From: an uncultured Candidatus Entotheonella sp.
Lineage (GTDB): Bacteria > Tectomicrobia > Entotheonellia > Entotheonellales > Entotheonellaceae
NCBI GenBank assembly: GCA_951828535.1
Contig: OX639990.1
Span: forward strand, 297,300 to 361,299
Reading direction: 5' to 3'
DNA: 64,000 bases
Shown here one piece after another: positions 34,594 through 43,682 of the stretch. The notes below the pieces were generated by a model. That model was not told the origin of the DNA and did not search any database. It saw only the letters and a program-made list of their open reading frames with translations. A program made the position numbers and the translations under genes. Numbering within the stretch: the first letter of the stretch is position 1; each line of letters opens with the position of its first letter.

Positions 34594-34622
34594 ACTATAG
34601 ACAATGGCCGTACCTGTGTCAA
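34594..34622 (-). promoter_or_regulatory. Sigma70 promoter of the tRNA-Val/Asp operon
   Basis: Minus-strand -35 TTGACA (34617-34622, consensus) and -10 TATAGT (34594-34599) with exactly 17 bp between them, about 59 bp upstream of the tRNA-Val 5' end. This is the best promoter seen in the window. Confidence 0.85.
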
Positions 34623-34697
34623 CCTGGAACCCTCGTCTGACAATGCAAAGCAGCAACCTCGGACGCCGTCCGGCATTAAGCCGGCGACCGTATCAGA

Positions 34698-35675
34698 TCA
34701 TGCTTTAGGACGGAAGTGGCAAGCTACCCAATGGCCGCTGCCGATATGCTTGAACTCGGGGGCCTCTTCTTCACAAATCTTCTCTTTATACATGCACCGG
34801 GTGTGAAAATGGCAACCGCTGGGTGGATCGATGGGGCTGGGCACGTCGCCTTCGAGGATGATGCGTTTTTTCGTGACGGTAGGATCGGGAATGGGGACAG
34901 CTGAGAGCAGGGCTTCCGTGTAGGGGTGCTGGGGATCGTTGTAGAGGTCGGTATCGGGGGCCAATTCGACGATCTGACCCAGGTACATCACCGCCACCCG
35001 GTCGCTGATGTGCTCAACTACGTTCAGGTTGTGGGCAATGAAGAGATAAGACAGCCCGAACTCTTCCTGCAGGTCTTCCAGGAGGTTGATCACTTGGGCC
35101 TGAATCGATACGTCCAATGCTGACACCGGCTCGTCGCAGACGATGAGCTTGGGATTCAAGGCAATCGCCCTGGCGATGCCGATGCGTTGCCGCTGCCCCC
35201 CACTGAACTCGTGAGGGTATTTCCGCATATCTTCGGCGCGCAGGCCCACCTTCTGCAGTAACGAAGCTACCCGCTCGGTTTTTTCGCTGCCCCTGGCGAT
35301 TTTGTGAATCTCCAACGGCTCGCCAACAATGCTGCCCACGGTCATACGCGGGTTGAGCGAGGCATACGGGTCCTGAAAAATGATCTGCATTTCCCGCCGC
35401 AGGCTGCGCATGGCGTTTTTATCCAGCGCGGTTACGTCCTGGCCCTCGAAGTAAATCTTGCCGTCCGTCGGCTCGATCAGACGCAGAATGCTACGCCCGG
35501 TAGTCGATTTTCCGCAGCCGCTTTCACCCACCAATCCCAGCGTCTCGCCCTTGTCCACCGTGAAGGAAACGTCGTCGACTGCGTAGACATAGCCTATTGT
35601 CTGGGAAAACACCCCACCCTTGATCGGAAAATACTTTTTGAGATTGTTGACCTCAAGCAACGTTTCCGCCGCCAT
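34698..35675 (-). CDS. dppF: Dipeptide/oligopeptide ABC transporter ATP-binding protein (DppF/OppF-like)
   Basis: A 325-residue ABC ATPase of the peptide/nickel group. Walker A is [20 protein letters not shown], the signature is [17 protein letters not shown], Walker B is [18 protein letters not shown], and H-loop [14 protein letters not shown]. The C-terminal oligopeptide domain has [20 protein letters not shown] with conserved Cys. It powers uptake of small peptides or similar solutes at the inner membrane. It lies 43 bp downstream of the DppD-like gene in one operon. No permease or binding-protein genes are adjacent, so the partners must lie elsewhere. Confidence 0.88.
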   Translation of the reverse strand: MAAETLLEVNNLKKYFPIKGGVFSQTIGYVYAVDDVSFTVDKGETLGLVGESGCGKSTTGRSILRLIEPTDGKIYFEGQDVTALDKNAMRSLRREMQIIFQDPYASLNPRMTVGSIVGEPLEIHKIARGSEKTERVASLLQKVGLRAEDMRKYPHEFSGGQRQRIGIARAIALNPKLIVCDEPVSALDVSIQAQVINLLEDLQEEFGLSYLFIAHNLNVVEHISDRVAVMYLGQIVELAPDTDLYNDPQHPYTEALLSAVPIPDPTVTKKRIILEGDVPSPIDPPSGCHFHTRCMYKEKICEEEAPEFKHIGSGHWVACHFRPKA

Positions 35676-35718
35676 GCCTTGATTCTCCTCAGGGGTCGCA
35701 GATACCCTCTGGACGCGC

Positions 35719-36699
35719 CTAGTGGTTAAGCCAACACGCCGAATAGTGATTGGGAGCCACCGGCTCCAGTGGGGGTTCCTGTTCGTGGCACTGTGGCATC
35801 ACGCTCGGGCAACGCGAAGCGAATTTGCAACCCGCAGGCAGGTTCAACAGGCTGGGGACGATGCCGGGGATTTCTTGCAAGCGTTGCTTGGCTCCGCTGG
35901 CATCTTTGTCCACGCGGGGAAGGGACTGCAGCAGCCCTTGCGTGTAGGGATGATTGGGTGAGCCAAAGATTTGTTCCACCGGCGCCTGTTCCACAACCTT
36001 GCCGGCGTACATAACAACCACCTTGCGGGCTATATCGGCAATGACACCCAAATCGTGGGTGATCATGATGATGGCCGTCCCCAATTCGTCCTGGAGGGTG
36101 CGCATCAAGTCGAGAATTTGGGCCTCGATGGTGACGTCTAGCGCCGTTGTCGGCTCGTCGGCAATCAGGACTTTCGGGTTGCAACTCAGGGCCATGGCAA
36201 TCATGGCGCGTTGTCGCATGCCGCCACTCAGTTGATGCGGGTACTCGTGTACGCGCCGTTCCGGCACCGGAATACCCACCAACTTCAGCGCTTCAACAGC
36301 TTTGGCCAAAGCATCCCTCTTGTTCAAGCCTTGGTGCAGCCGAACGGCTTCGGTGATCTGGTTGCCGATGGTGAACACCGGATTCAGGGAGGTCATCGGT
36401 TCCTGGAAGATCATGGAAATATCGTTGCCGCGAATGCGCCGCATGTCCGCTGAAGAGAGGTGCAACAGGTCCGTGCCTTCAAAAATGATTTCACCATCGA
36501 CGATTTTGCCGGGTGGGTCGGGGATGAGGCGTAAAATCGACAGGGCCGTCACGCTTTTCCCACATCCGGACTCTCCAACGACGCCTACGGTCTCGCCTTT
36601 TTCCAGCGAGTAGCTGACCCCATCGACGGCCCGGGCAAGGCCGTCGTCGGTGAAAAACTGGGTCCGCAAGCCGCGAATATCAAGCAGCAGTTCCTGCAT
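35719..36699 (-). CDS. dppD: Dipeptide/oligopeptide ABC transporter ATP-binding protein (DppD/OppD-like)
   Basis: A 326-residue ABC ATPase. Walker A is [20 protein letters not shown], the Q-loop region is [20 protein letters not shown], the signature is [16 protein letters not shown], and Walker B is [18 protein letters not shown]. The C-terminal region has [16 protein letters not shown] and SACWL cysteines, a pattern that binds an iron-sulfur cluster in some DppD proteins. It pairs with the DppF-like ATPase just downstream to energise peptide import. The upstream neighbour is a DUF4911 gene, not the usual dppABC genes, so the ATPase pair stands alone here. Confidence 0.88.
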   Translation of the reverse strand: MQELLLDIRGLRTQFFTDDGLARAVDGVSYSLEKGETVGVVGESGCGKSVTALSILRLIPDPPGKIVDGEIIFEGTDLLHLSSADMRRIRGNDISMIFQEPMTSLNPVFTIGNQITEAVRLHQGLNKRDALAKAVEALKLVGIPVPERRVHEYPHQLSGGMRQRAMIAMALSCNPKVLIADEPTTALDVTIEAQILDLMRTLQDELGTAIIMITHDLGVIADIARKVVVMYAGKVVEQAPVEQIFGSPNHPYTQGLLQSLPRVDKDASGAKQRLQEIPGIVPSLLNLPAGCKFASRCPSVMPQCHEQEPPLEPVAPNHYSACWLNH

Positions 36700-36783
36700 G
36701 GGCGCCTCGTAAACGAGTGAGATGGAGATTCTGAAGTGTGGGAATAAACAGGGCTTTCCTTATAACAACCGCTACCGGGGAAG

Positions 36784-37020
36784 TCAACCGAAGTCCAGGG
36801 CAGGCTGTCCGACAACGTGCAACGGGATTTCGTTCTGCGCCAAGTCATGGAGCAGGGCCAAGGCGGTGTCGTAAAACGCCGGCGCAATCATCATCTCGAC
36901 GATACCTTGGGCAGCATCGAGGGTACGTATGATACCCAGACCCTCGTAAGACCCCACAATGTTGCATAGAAGGGCGATGTCACGACGCCGTACTTGCACT
37001 AAAACTTGCACAACGTCCAT
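36784..37020 (-). CDS. DUF4911 family small protein
   Basis: A 78-residue protein with the pattern QVRRRDIALLCNIVGSYEGL, GIIRTLDAAQGIVEMMIAPA and ALALLHDLAQNEIP. This matches the DUF4911 family, whose members are small and probably soluble, with an alternating beta-alpha layout; function is unknown. It lies 94 bp downstream of the MoxR/BchI-like ATPase gene and 84 bp upstream of the DppD-like gene, all on the minus strand, and could belong to either transcript. Confidence 0.68.
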   Translation of the reverse strand: MDVVQVLVQVRRRDIALLCNIVGSYEGLGIIRTLDAAQGIVEMMIAPAFYDTALALLHDLAQNEIPLHVVGQPALDFG

Positions 37021-37114
37021 GCTGCGATCCGCGTGCCATTTGTCGCTTGGCGATACGGGGGTGTCCTACAGGGGACTCTCGGGACACACCTCGAACGGCG
37101 GGGTGGTCCGAACC

Positions 37115-38512
37115 TCAGCCCCAATATGAAATTTCGCCCTCGACGACCTTCTTATTGAGCTTCTTGTTGAGATGAAGACCTTCCAGAATGAATTCAAGCC
37201 CTGAGGCTATCAAAGCCGGGCTCTTGGCACAGCCGAGGCGTTGCATGAGCTTCGTCAGGCCGTCCACTTCCTTGGTTTTTTGCTTGTAGGCACCGGTGGG
37301 CATCGTGTCGGATACTTCCAGGCTCTGCCCAAGGCCGAAATATTCGAGAACGTCGGCCAGATCCGACAGGTCGAAATTGTGATTGAACACCTTGCGCACG
37401 GCCTGTCGGGTCAACTCGCCGACCACGTCACCCTCCTTGCCTTCCTCGATGGTTTCCAGTTCAATTTTGCCATTGGAAGAGGGCAGTATAGCCGGTAGAT
37501 CGCTGATGCGGGGCACGGCTTCATCCTCCCGCAGCAGGAGCGAACGGCGCAAGGCGTTGCTGACCAGGCTTTCATAGTTGGCGATGGACATGCGCACACT
37601 CACGCCCGAGCGCTGATTGATGTCGGCGTGTTGACGCGCCAGGTTGGTTACCTCAGCCACGATTTCCTTCATAAAGCGTGGCACCGTCACCTGTAAGCTG
37701 TCGCTGTCCAGTAAGGGTGAGCGCTCCGCCTCAATGATGTCGATCTCGATGGAAATATTTCTGGGGTAATGCGTGCGGATTTCGGCGCCATAGCGGTCTT
37801 TCAGCGGCGTGATGATGCGACCCCGGTTGGTGTAATCCTCGGGGTTGGCACTGGCGACAACACAGATGTTCAGCGGCAGACGCGCCCGAAAGCCGCGAAT
37901 CTGCACGTCACGCTCCTGCATGATATTGAACAAGCCAACCTGCAATTTCTCCGACAGGTCCGGCAACTCGTTGATGCAAAAGATTCCCCGGTTCGTGCGC
38001 GGAACGAGGCCGTAGTGAATGACCAGTTCGTCGGAGAGATAGCGTCCCTCTGCCACCTTGATTGGATCCACTTCGCCGATCAGCTCGGGCGCCGTGACGT
38101 CCGGCGTGGCGAGCTTTTCACTGTAGCGGTCCTCGCGGGGCAGCCAGGCGATCGGCGTATTGTCGCCTTCCTTGGCAAGCAACTCGACGGCATATTTCGA
38201 AATCGGGTTCAGCGGGTCATCGCTGATTTCGCTGCCTTCCACGTACGGTACCCAGGGGTCGAGCAAGGAGGTGAGACTGCGGATGAGGCGGGTCTTCGCT
38301 TGGCCGCGTTCGCCGAGAAAGATCATATCCTGGCCGGCCAGGAGGGCATTTTGCACCTGGGGAATAACGGTATCTTCGAATCCATGGATGCCGGGGAAAA
38401 GCGGCTCGCGGTCCAGCATTTTGCGAACGAGATTCTTACGCATCTCCGCTTTTACGCCCAGCGGCTTGTAGCCTGCTTCTTTGAGCTTGCCCAGCGTGTC
38501 TACTTGGTCCAT
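37115..38512 (-). CDS. MoxR/BchI-like AAA+ ATPase
   Basis: A 465-residue AAA+ ATPase of the magnesium chelatase subunit I/MoxR-related class. The P-loop area is DMIFLGERGQAKTRLIRSLT, a variant Walker A. GIFCINELPDLSEKLQVGLF carries Walker B (CINE) and matches the BchI/MCM superclade. Sensor I is NICVVASANPEDYTNRG, and the FKDR-like arginine region is LKDRYGAEIRTHYP. Such ATPases remodel proteins or insert metals, usually with a von Willebrand A-domain partner, which is not found here. The start is an ATG after AAGGGAA; a longer reading would add 50 unlike residues. Neighbours upstream and downstream are DUF6178 and DUF4911 genes. Confidence 0.85.
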   Translation of the reverse strand: MDQVDTLGKLKEAGYKPLGVKAEMRKNLVRKMLDREPLFPGIHGFEDTVIPQVQNALLAGQDMIFLGERGQAKTRLIRSLTSLLDPWVPYVEGSEISDDPLNPISKYAVELLAKEGDNTPIAWLPREDRYSEKLATPDVTAPELIGEVDPIKVAEGRYLSDELVIHYGLVPRTNRGIFCINELPDLSEKLQVGLFNIMQERDVQIRGFRARLPLNICVVASANPEDYTNRGRIITPLKDRYGAEIRTHYPRNISIEIDIIEAERSPLLDSDSLQVTVPRFMKEIVAEVTNLARQHADINQRSGVSVRMSIANYESLVSNALRRSLLLREDEAVPRISDLPAILPSSNGKIELETIEEGKEGDVVGELTRQAVRKVFNHNFDLSDLADVLEYFGLGQSLEVSDTMPTGAYKQKTKEVDGLTKLMQRLGCAKSPALIASGLEFILEGLHLNKKLNKKVVEGEISYWG

Positions 38513-38701
38513 AAACAATTCCCTTCGTGCACGTGGCAGTATCGTTGCCGGTGACCTTTGGATGTCATGATGGTTGCTTGTTGTATAAGACCGCATGGCA
38601 GGCGTTGGCGGCCCTGCCGGCAGCGTGTTTAGCGGATTTCCAGAAATCCAAGGGCGGCGCATGATACGTGAGGGATTTCAGGGCCGTCAAGCCATCCCGC
38701 T

Positions 38702-40039
38702 TCAGGGCTGTCCGGGTGTTGTGGTGTCAGACGCGCGATCGGACAGGTCGTTTTCCAGTTCTCGCAGCAACCCGTCAACGAGTGCCACGTCCTGCAGGTT
38801 CAGAAAGTCGCGGTACCCCGAGCCGGCTGGCGACGCAAGCTCTGAAAGGAACTGGGCGTGGGGCCGCAACAGGCCGGCCAAAACTTGCTGGGCCAAGCCC
38901 GGTAAGGCTCTGCGCATGCCCGGCGTCCAGCTCAGATGGGTCTGTATGCGATTGGCGCGCTGTCGCAAGCCGATGATGAGGGTAATCCCGGCCTGACAGA
39001 TGTCGCGCAGCGGATGCTCACCCAGCAAGGAATCTGGGGCCTGCGAATGGAGGCCGCACAGGTAGTCAAGTCCAAGATTCACGTAAGCATGGACGCGCCG
39101 CAAACTGGCCTTGATGGCCGCTGTATCGGCGAAATCAACCTGATCAATGACCAGTTCGCGATTGCATAGCCCCGCCATTTCCCAGAGCAAACGGTCCACC
39201 GTGTTGATGGAGAATTGCCCCGTCAGGGCTCGGGCCAGCAAGGAGCCGGTTGGCGTCATGCTCCAGGCATAACTGGGGACGATTCCGGACTCTTCGGCGT
39301 TTGCGGGCCGCCCCGGTGCCTCAACATGCGCCGGCGCATAGTGAGGGACGTTGTCGACGATGCGATATGCTTCCAGCGCCTCGTAATATTCCGGAAAGCC
39401 CTCGTCCTGAAGCCGTCCGCTTTTCCAGCGATAGGCCCATTCCTCCAACTCACCTTGGAGACCCCACATGACGCCCTGCATAAGGCTGTGATAGGTATCG
39501 AGGTCGGCTTGGCGTAGAAAAGCCAGTAGCCGTTGGATGCGTTCGTTCCACGGGCTGTCGGGATCAACGAACTCCAGGCGATACAGTTCGTTTGATAGGA
39601 TTTCGTGGTACGGTCTGGGTTCCTCTTCCTCTTCGATCGGCAAGGCGGCGTGCACTCGAACGTGCTGGCTGAAAGCGGCGACCAACAACTCATTGTCCAG
39701 GGCCGTTAAGGTGTCCAGAAACGATTCCAGACCACTTTCGCGCAAATCATCAAGCCATTCCAACACTCGGGTGCCGCGCAGGTTTTGTTTGTTCCAGCAG
39801 TCGAGATCAAACACCATGCGATTTTGCTCCGGGTGAGCCACTGAAAGCAAAGCAGCGCGCGATTCCGGTGCTTCCTTCAACAGCACCGCGTACTCGACGG
39901 GTGACAAGGCCTGAACCGCTGTGGCGGTGTCTGAAATTGCCAGTATATCCTGAACGCGCTGTTTGACTTCGGCGGGGGAGAGACGAGCCCAAAAGGGCTG
40001 GGCGAGGAGGGCATGACGATAGTGCTGCTCTGCTAGCAT
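38702..40039 (-). CDS. DUF6178 family protein
   Basis: A 445-residue, Leu- and acid-rich, probably all-helical cytoplasmic protein without signal or membrane segments. It begins MLAEQHYRHALLAQPFWARL, has LSPVEYAVLLKEAPESRAAL, then YHEILSNELYRLEFVDPDSP and LLAFLRQADLDTYHSLMQGV. These resemble the DUF6178 family known from deltaproteobacterial genomes, and its function is unknown. The gene is 189 bp upstream of a MoxR/BchI-like ATPase on the same strand, and the pair might act together. The assignment rests on memory of the family pattern. Confidence 0.66.
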   Translation of the reverse strand: MLAEQHYRHALLAQPFWARLSPAEVKQRVQDILAISDTATAVQALSPVEYAVLLKEAPESRAALLSVAHPEQNRMVFDLDCWNKQNLRGTRVLEWLDDLRESGLESFLDTLTALDNELLVAAFSQHVRVHAALPIEEEEEPRPYHEILSNELYRLEFVDPDSPWNERIQRLLAFLRQADLDTYHSLMQGVMWGLQGELEEWAYRWKSGRLQDEGFPEYYEALEAYRIVDNVPHYAPAHVEAPGRPANAEESGIVPSYAWSMTPTGSLLARALTGQFSINTVDRLLWEMAGLCNRELVIDQVDFADTAAIKASLRRVHAYVNLGLDYLCGLHSQAPDSLLGEHPLRDICQAGITLIIGLRQRANRIQTHLSWTPGMRRALPGLAQQVLAGLLRPHAQFLSELASPAGSGYRDFLNLQDVALVDGLLRELENDLSDRASDTTTPGQP

Positions 40040-40137
40040 AGTCTGTGGCCCTCAAGCGGCTGGGTAGTACCAGACGCGTGTGATAACATTGGTGTGATCT
40101 ATGGAAATGTAACATCGCAAGCTCAAGGATAACCTGG

Positions 40138-40410
40138 ATGCCGCTTATGTCTTCAATGCCTTCGCCGCCCCGTCGGGACGTGTTGGTGGTTGCCATTCTG
40201 ATCGCGGCTGTGTGCTTTCTGACGCTCGCTCCGTCTTTGTACATCGCGTTCCACGCACTGCGATGGGAAAAGTCTTTGCAAGTTCTGGAGATCGTCTTTC
40301 TGCCCGCACTCTTCATCGGAGGGATGGGTGCCCTGTTGGCCTATCAACGCATCAGAGCTCGGCGGCAAACCTTCGCGGAAAACGGTGTGCCGCCGGAGAG
40401 CACCGACTGA
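40138..40410 (+). CDS. Small two-helix membrane protein
   Basis: A 90-residue protein with two hydrophobic helices, DVLVVAILIAAVCFLTLAPS (about 15-37) and VFLPALFIGGMGALLAYQRI (about 52-71), and a charged C-terminus RARRQTFAENGVPPESTD. It is a likely inner-membrane protein. No family was recognised. It is divergent from the DUF6178 gene and convergent with moaE, ending only 6 bp from the moaE stop. Confidence 0.62.
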   Translation: MPLMSSMPSPPRRDVLVVAILIAAVCFLTLAPSLYIAFHALRWEKSLQVLEIVFLPALFIGGMGALLAYQRIRARRQTFAENGVPPESTD

Positions 40411-40416
40411 ACCGCT

Positions 40417-40827
40417 TCAGTTTGGTTGCACCCAATGGGACTCGCCATCAGCGAAGAACTCTTTTTTCCACACCGGCACTTCTTCCTTGACACGATCCAT
40501 GGCATACGCGCACGCCTCAAAGGCGGGCTGACGGTGGGGCGCCGCAATGGCGATCAGGATACTGCTTTCGCCGATTTCCAGTCGCCCGATACGATGCACC
40601 ATGGCAATGTTGCCCACCGCGAATTTGTTCTGCACCTGCGCGGCGATTTCGGCCATTTTCTTCTCCGCCATGGCCGCGTAGGCTTCGTACTCCAGATAAC
40701 GCACCTCCCGTCCGGCAAAATTGTTGCGCACAATGCCGTCAAAGGTGACGACCGCGCCGTCGGCAGGACTTTTGACGAGGTTGTGGATTTGTTGCACGTC
40801 TAAGGGTTCTGTCGTGACGCGGAACAT
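40417..40827 (-). CDS. moaE: Molybdopterin synthase catalytic subunit
   Basis: A 136-residue MoaE. It contains GAVVTFDGIVRNNFAGREVR, YLEYEAYAAMAEKKMAEIA, the catalytic region HRIGRLEIGESSILIAIAAP, HRQPAFEACAYAMDRVKEEV and PVWKKEFFADGESHWV with conserved Lys. MoaE uses thiocarboxylated MoaD to turn cyclic pyranopterin monophosphate into molybdopterin. Its ATG lies inside the 3' end of the moaD gene (28-bp overlap), and the ribosome site GGAGGA is formed by the two glycine codons of MoaD, so expression is tightly coupled. The pathway fits the molybdenum hydroxylase encoded at 15.5 kb. Confidence 0.92.
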   Translation of the reverse strand: MFRVTTEPLDVQQIHNLVKSPADGAVVTFDGIVRNNFAGREVRYLEYEAYAAMAEKKMAEIAAQVQNKFAVGNIAMVHRIGRLEIGESSILIAIAAPHRQPAFEACAYAMDRVKEEVPVWKKEFFADGESHWVQPN

Positions 40828-41075
40828 CCGTATCCTCCACTCACAGGCGGGATGAGAACGACTTCGTCGCCCTCGTGCAGGGTCGTATCTGCTTCAACGA
40901 AGTCCATATGGAGAGAAAAGCGCAGGTTGTCCAGATAAGGCTCCAGGGCGGGTTGTTGATGCCGTATGGCCTCAACCGCCTGCTTCAAATCCGCCCTATG
41001 GGGCAGGTCGAGAGCCAGGATGCCGCTGCCGGCTTTTTCCCGTAACTGGGCGAACAATATCACCGTGACATGCAT
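40800..41075 (-). CDS. moaD: Molybdopterin synthase sulfur carrier, with 10-residue C-terminal extension
   Basis: A 91-residue MoaD. MHVTVILFAQLREKAGSGIL, the central helix region LKQAVEAIRHQQPALEPYLD, VEADTTLHEGDEVVLIPPVS and Gly-Gly match the family. In ordinary MoaD the chain stops after this Gly-Gly, which is adenylated and thiocarboxylated. Here the frame continues YGCSASRQNP before its stop, overlapping the moaE start. The codon after GGA GGA is TAC, one base away from a stop codon. Either the tail is removed by a protease, or the extension is a mutation or sequence error. The downstream moaE gene completes molybdopterin synthase. Confidence 0.85.
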   Translation of the reverse strand: MHVTVILFAQLREKAGSGILALDLPHRADLKQAVEAIRHQQPALEPYLDNLRFSLHMDFVEADTTLHEGDEVVLIPPVSGGYGCSASRQNP

Positions 41076-41162
41076 GTATTTTTCCTCGACGCGATTCTAC
41101 TCAGCGCACCAAATGATGTCAAAACGCGCGCCGCTGCCTGCCGATTCCATCCCGATGCCGCC

Positions 41163-42263
41163 TCAGAGCCAAGGGCGAAACTGTTTGCTGAGCTTCAGGG
41201 CTTGGCCTTGATAGTGTGACGCCAGCCTGTCGCCATACGTAATTTCCGGCGTTTCGGTGGTGCGCTCCAGGCAGAGCTTGCAGAAGAGTTGGCCGTCCTC
41301 GATGAGAAACGGCACGTCGTGCGGCCGCACTTCCAGAACGGCCTTGGCGCCTCGGTGCGCGTCGCTGCCATAGCCGAAGCCAGGATCGAAGAAGCCGGCA
41401 TAATGAGTCCTCAGTTCCCCTGAGCCGGCGTCGTACGCCATCAATTCGGCCGCATAATTGGGCGGTACCCGCACCTTTTCTTTGGAGGCCAGGATGTAGA
41501 ATTCCTCCGGTTCCAGGATCAGCGGGCGTTGCGACACGCAGCGGATCGGTTCCCAGAAATCCGATGGCTCGTAGAAGCCAACCTGAGCCAAGTCGATGAT
41601 GTCGCTGTTTTTCCTCGCCTTATAGCCGATGATGTCGCCGTCGCGACCCGCCGTTTCCACCCCCATGAACAGGCCGCCGTCCACATGCACGTCGCTCAGC
41701 GGCAGCGGCCGATCATCGTCGCTGTACAGCAGAGGTTCCGCCTGATACAGGCGGGACAGGCCGTTGTCGTCCAGAGCACCGGTGCCGCTGAACAACCGCA
41801 GTTGATTCAGTGACAAGCCGTGACAGACCTTGATCGTAAACGAGCGTGGAAAGATTTCCAGATAGAGCCGGCCGCGATAGCCGGGGCGTATGTCGTCAAA
41901 GCGCTGGCTGGCGTCGGTGATAACACGGGTGAACACGTCCAGCCGCCCGGTGGAGCTCTTCGGATTGGCTTTGGCGTACACAGGGTCCGGCAGGGCCAGT
42001 TCTTCGAGCAAGGGGATGAGATAGACGTGGCCGCGTTCCAAGATCGCCGCCGGTGTGAGGGGTAATTCGTACATTGTCAGGTAGGCGAGCTTCTCGGCCA
42101 CGGTCTCCCGTCCGGGCAGAAAGCTGCTTCGGATGCGGTATGCGACCCGCCCTAGCCGCAGATCCAGGCTGGCCGGCTGCAATTGCTCGGCCTCGATGCC
42201 CGGAGTCGGGGCCGTAATCCAGCCCGCCTCAAAGGCGTCGCGTAGCTTTTGCAGCGGCAGCAC
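41163..42263 (-). CDS. dcd: 2'-deoxycytidine 5'-triphosphate deaminase, double-domain type
   Basis: A 366-residue protein carrying two dUTPase-fold modules. The first has LQPASLDLRLGRVAYRIRSS, NPKSSTGRLDVFTRVITDAS and GYRGRLYLEIFPRSFTIKV, the dCTP deaminase motifs with the catalytic Glu (LEI) and Arg-rich binding loop. The second repeats the fold with RAKxV-like KAVLEVRPHDVPFLIEDGQL. This long form is known from alphaproteobacteria and others, and deaminates dCTP to dUTP. It works with the dUTPase at 26.5 kb to make dUMP. The start is GTG; ribosome-site support is weak, so a few codons may differ. Confidence 0.85.
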   Translation of the reverse strand: MLPLQKLRDAFEAGWITAPTPGIEAEQLQPASLDLRLGRVAYRIRSSFLPGRETVAEKLAYLTMYELPLTPAAILERGHVYLIPLLEELALPDPVYAKANPKSSTGRLDVFTRVITDASQRFDDIRPGYRGRLYLEIFPRSFTIKVCHGLSLNQLRLFSGTGALDDNGLSRLYQAEPLLYSDDDRPLPLSDVHVDGGLFMGVETAGRDGDIIGYKARKNSDIIDLAQVGFYEPSDFWEPIRCVSQRPLILEPEEFYILASKEKVRVPPNYAAELMAYDAGSGELRTHYAGFFDPGFGYGSDAHRGAKAVLEVRPHDVPFLIEDGQLFCKLCLERTTETPEITYGDRLASHYQGQALKLSKQFRPWL

Positions 42264-42329
42264 CCCGCCCGTCTGCCCGTTCGCAGGGTCGGTAGGTGCG
42301 TTAGTCTGGGAAGTAGCCGTGGCGAATCC

Positions 42330-43319
42330 TTAGCGCTGAAAATGCGGCAGGGGTAGGTCAAGGGCGGTGAGCAATCCGGGCTGCGCCTGGTGCACGTCGG
42401 GGCTCATATTAACGAGCAGGCCTGCCGTCGCGGAGTCTCCCATGTCGTTGCTCTTGATCGTCATTTCCAGCGACGGCGTTCCTTCAATATAGATCGTGTT
42501 GCGGGCGTTGTCGGCCTCGAGGTAGGTTCGCAGGTCAAAGGAAATCACCTCCTTGCCGTGGCTGATGCCCTTGACGATGTAGCGCACCCCGCAAACCTGT
42601 TGCGGTTTTAGCTGTTGGCGTCCTACGCGCAGGGGTCTGTCGGTGATGACAGGCACGAGCCGTTCTTTGAAATCGTCCATTGGCCATTGGAGGACGTGCG
42701 CCAGGAAGGCCAGCGAATCGACCAGGCCGACCACGCCCACACGGTGCTGCGCCTCCTGTTCGGCAAAACTGTCCTTCGTCAACCCGATGCCGATTTTCTG
42801 TTGCAGCGAGGGGCGGCTTCCCGACGCATTGACGACTCGTGTAACCGCCAAGCGGTTGATCTGCTGGCACATTCCCGTGAGCATCAGCACCAGCGTGTCC
42901 ATGACGAAGCCCGGCGTCACACCGGTGCCCAGGATGGAAACACCGTGTTTTTTGGCCATTTCATCGAGCCGGCGGGCTTCATCGGGGTAGCGGTAGTGCG
43001 GATAGAACAATTCTTCAGCAGAGGCGACGATATTGATACCTCGCTGCATCAGGGCGTGCAGGGTAGGCAGAATTTCGGGAAGGGTGGAGACGGTGGTCAG
43101 CAAGGCGACGTCAACGTCGCTGTACTGTTGAAAATCCAGAAAATCTCCGCGCACCGGAATACCAAGCCGGTGATCGATCTCGACAACTTCGCCGAGATCT
43201 CGTCCTTGCTTGGCTGGGTCAATGTCAAAAGCTGCGGCAATTTGCCAGCCGGGCTTCGTGAGCAGCAGCCGGGTAACCGCCTTACCTATGGAGCCCAAGC
43301 CGATCTGCATCACCTTCAT
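42330..43319 (-). CDS. NAD(P)-dependent amine dehydrogenase-like protein (2,4-diaminopentanoate dehydrogenase family)
   Basis: A 329-residue oxidoreductase. The N-terminal Rossmann fold is KVMQIGLGSIGKAVTRLLLT, with DapB-like ALLTTVSTLPEILPTLHALM, GINIVASAEELFYPHYRYP and SILGTGVTPGFVMDTLVLML. This is the pattern of the dihydrodipicolinate reductase-like group that includes 2,4-diaminopentanoate dehydrogenase of ornithine fermentation. The precise substrate here is unproven. The ATG is chosen because GGGAG lies eight bases ahead; a GTG three codons earlier is also in frame. It is divergent from trkA across about 360 bp and precedes the dcd gene. Confidence 0.8.
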   Translation of the reverse strand: MKVMQIGLGSIGKAVTRLLLTKPGWQIAAAFDIDPAKQGRDLGEVVEIDHRLGIPVRGDFLDFQQYSDVDVALLTTVSTLPEILPTLHALMQRGINIVASAEELFYPHYRYPDEARRLDEMAKKHGVSILGTGVTPGFVMDTLVLMLTGMCQQINRLAVTRVVNASGSRPSLQQKIGIGLTKDSFAEQEAQHRVGVVGLVDSLAFLAHVLQWPMDDFKERLVPVITDRPLRVGRQQLKPQQVCGVRYIVKGISHGKEVISFDLRTYLEADNARNTIYIEGTPSLEMTIKSNDMGDSATAGLLVNMSPDVHQAQPGLLTALDLPLPHFQR

Positions 43320-43530
43320 CGTGTGCACTCCCAGCGCCAGCCAAGCCCCCGGACCTTGCCACCATCGGTTGGGGATCGGCGAATTCTACGCAGGCAATTG
43401 ATGTTCAGGAAACGATGAGCCGGGCTGCTCATCCCCGTGAATTCTGATATGCCGCTCGGGCTACGTTGGCCGATTATCGACCTTCCGCGCGTCGTGTCAA
43501 CCCTGAAGAGACGGCGAGCATTTTATGCCC

Positions 43531-43560
43531 TTGACACGCGACCGAGGGTGTTGTTACAAC
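43531..43560 (+). promoter_or_regulatory. Candidate trkA promoter
   Basis: The plus strand has a consensus -35 TTGACA (43531-43536) and a -10-like TACAAC (43555-43560) with 18 bp between, about 120 bp before trkA. The rest of the 360-bp intergenic region between the two divergent genes shows no gene. Confidence 0.4.
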
Positions 43561-43682
43561 TCCTCGCCCATCCCTGCCGTGCGAGAGTTGGCAGACACTA
43601 AAATCAGCGCCGTCCGCGCTGCATCAATCAGCAAAACCTTGGGCTTCGGCCAGCCAGTCAATAACACAGAAGGGACATCATT

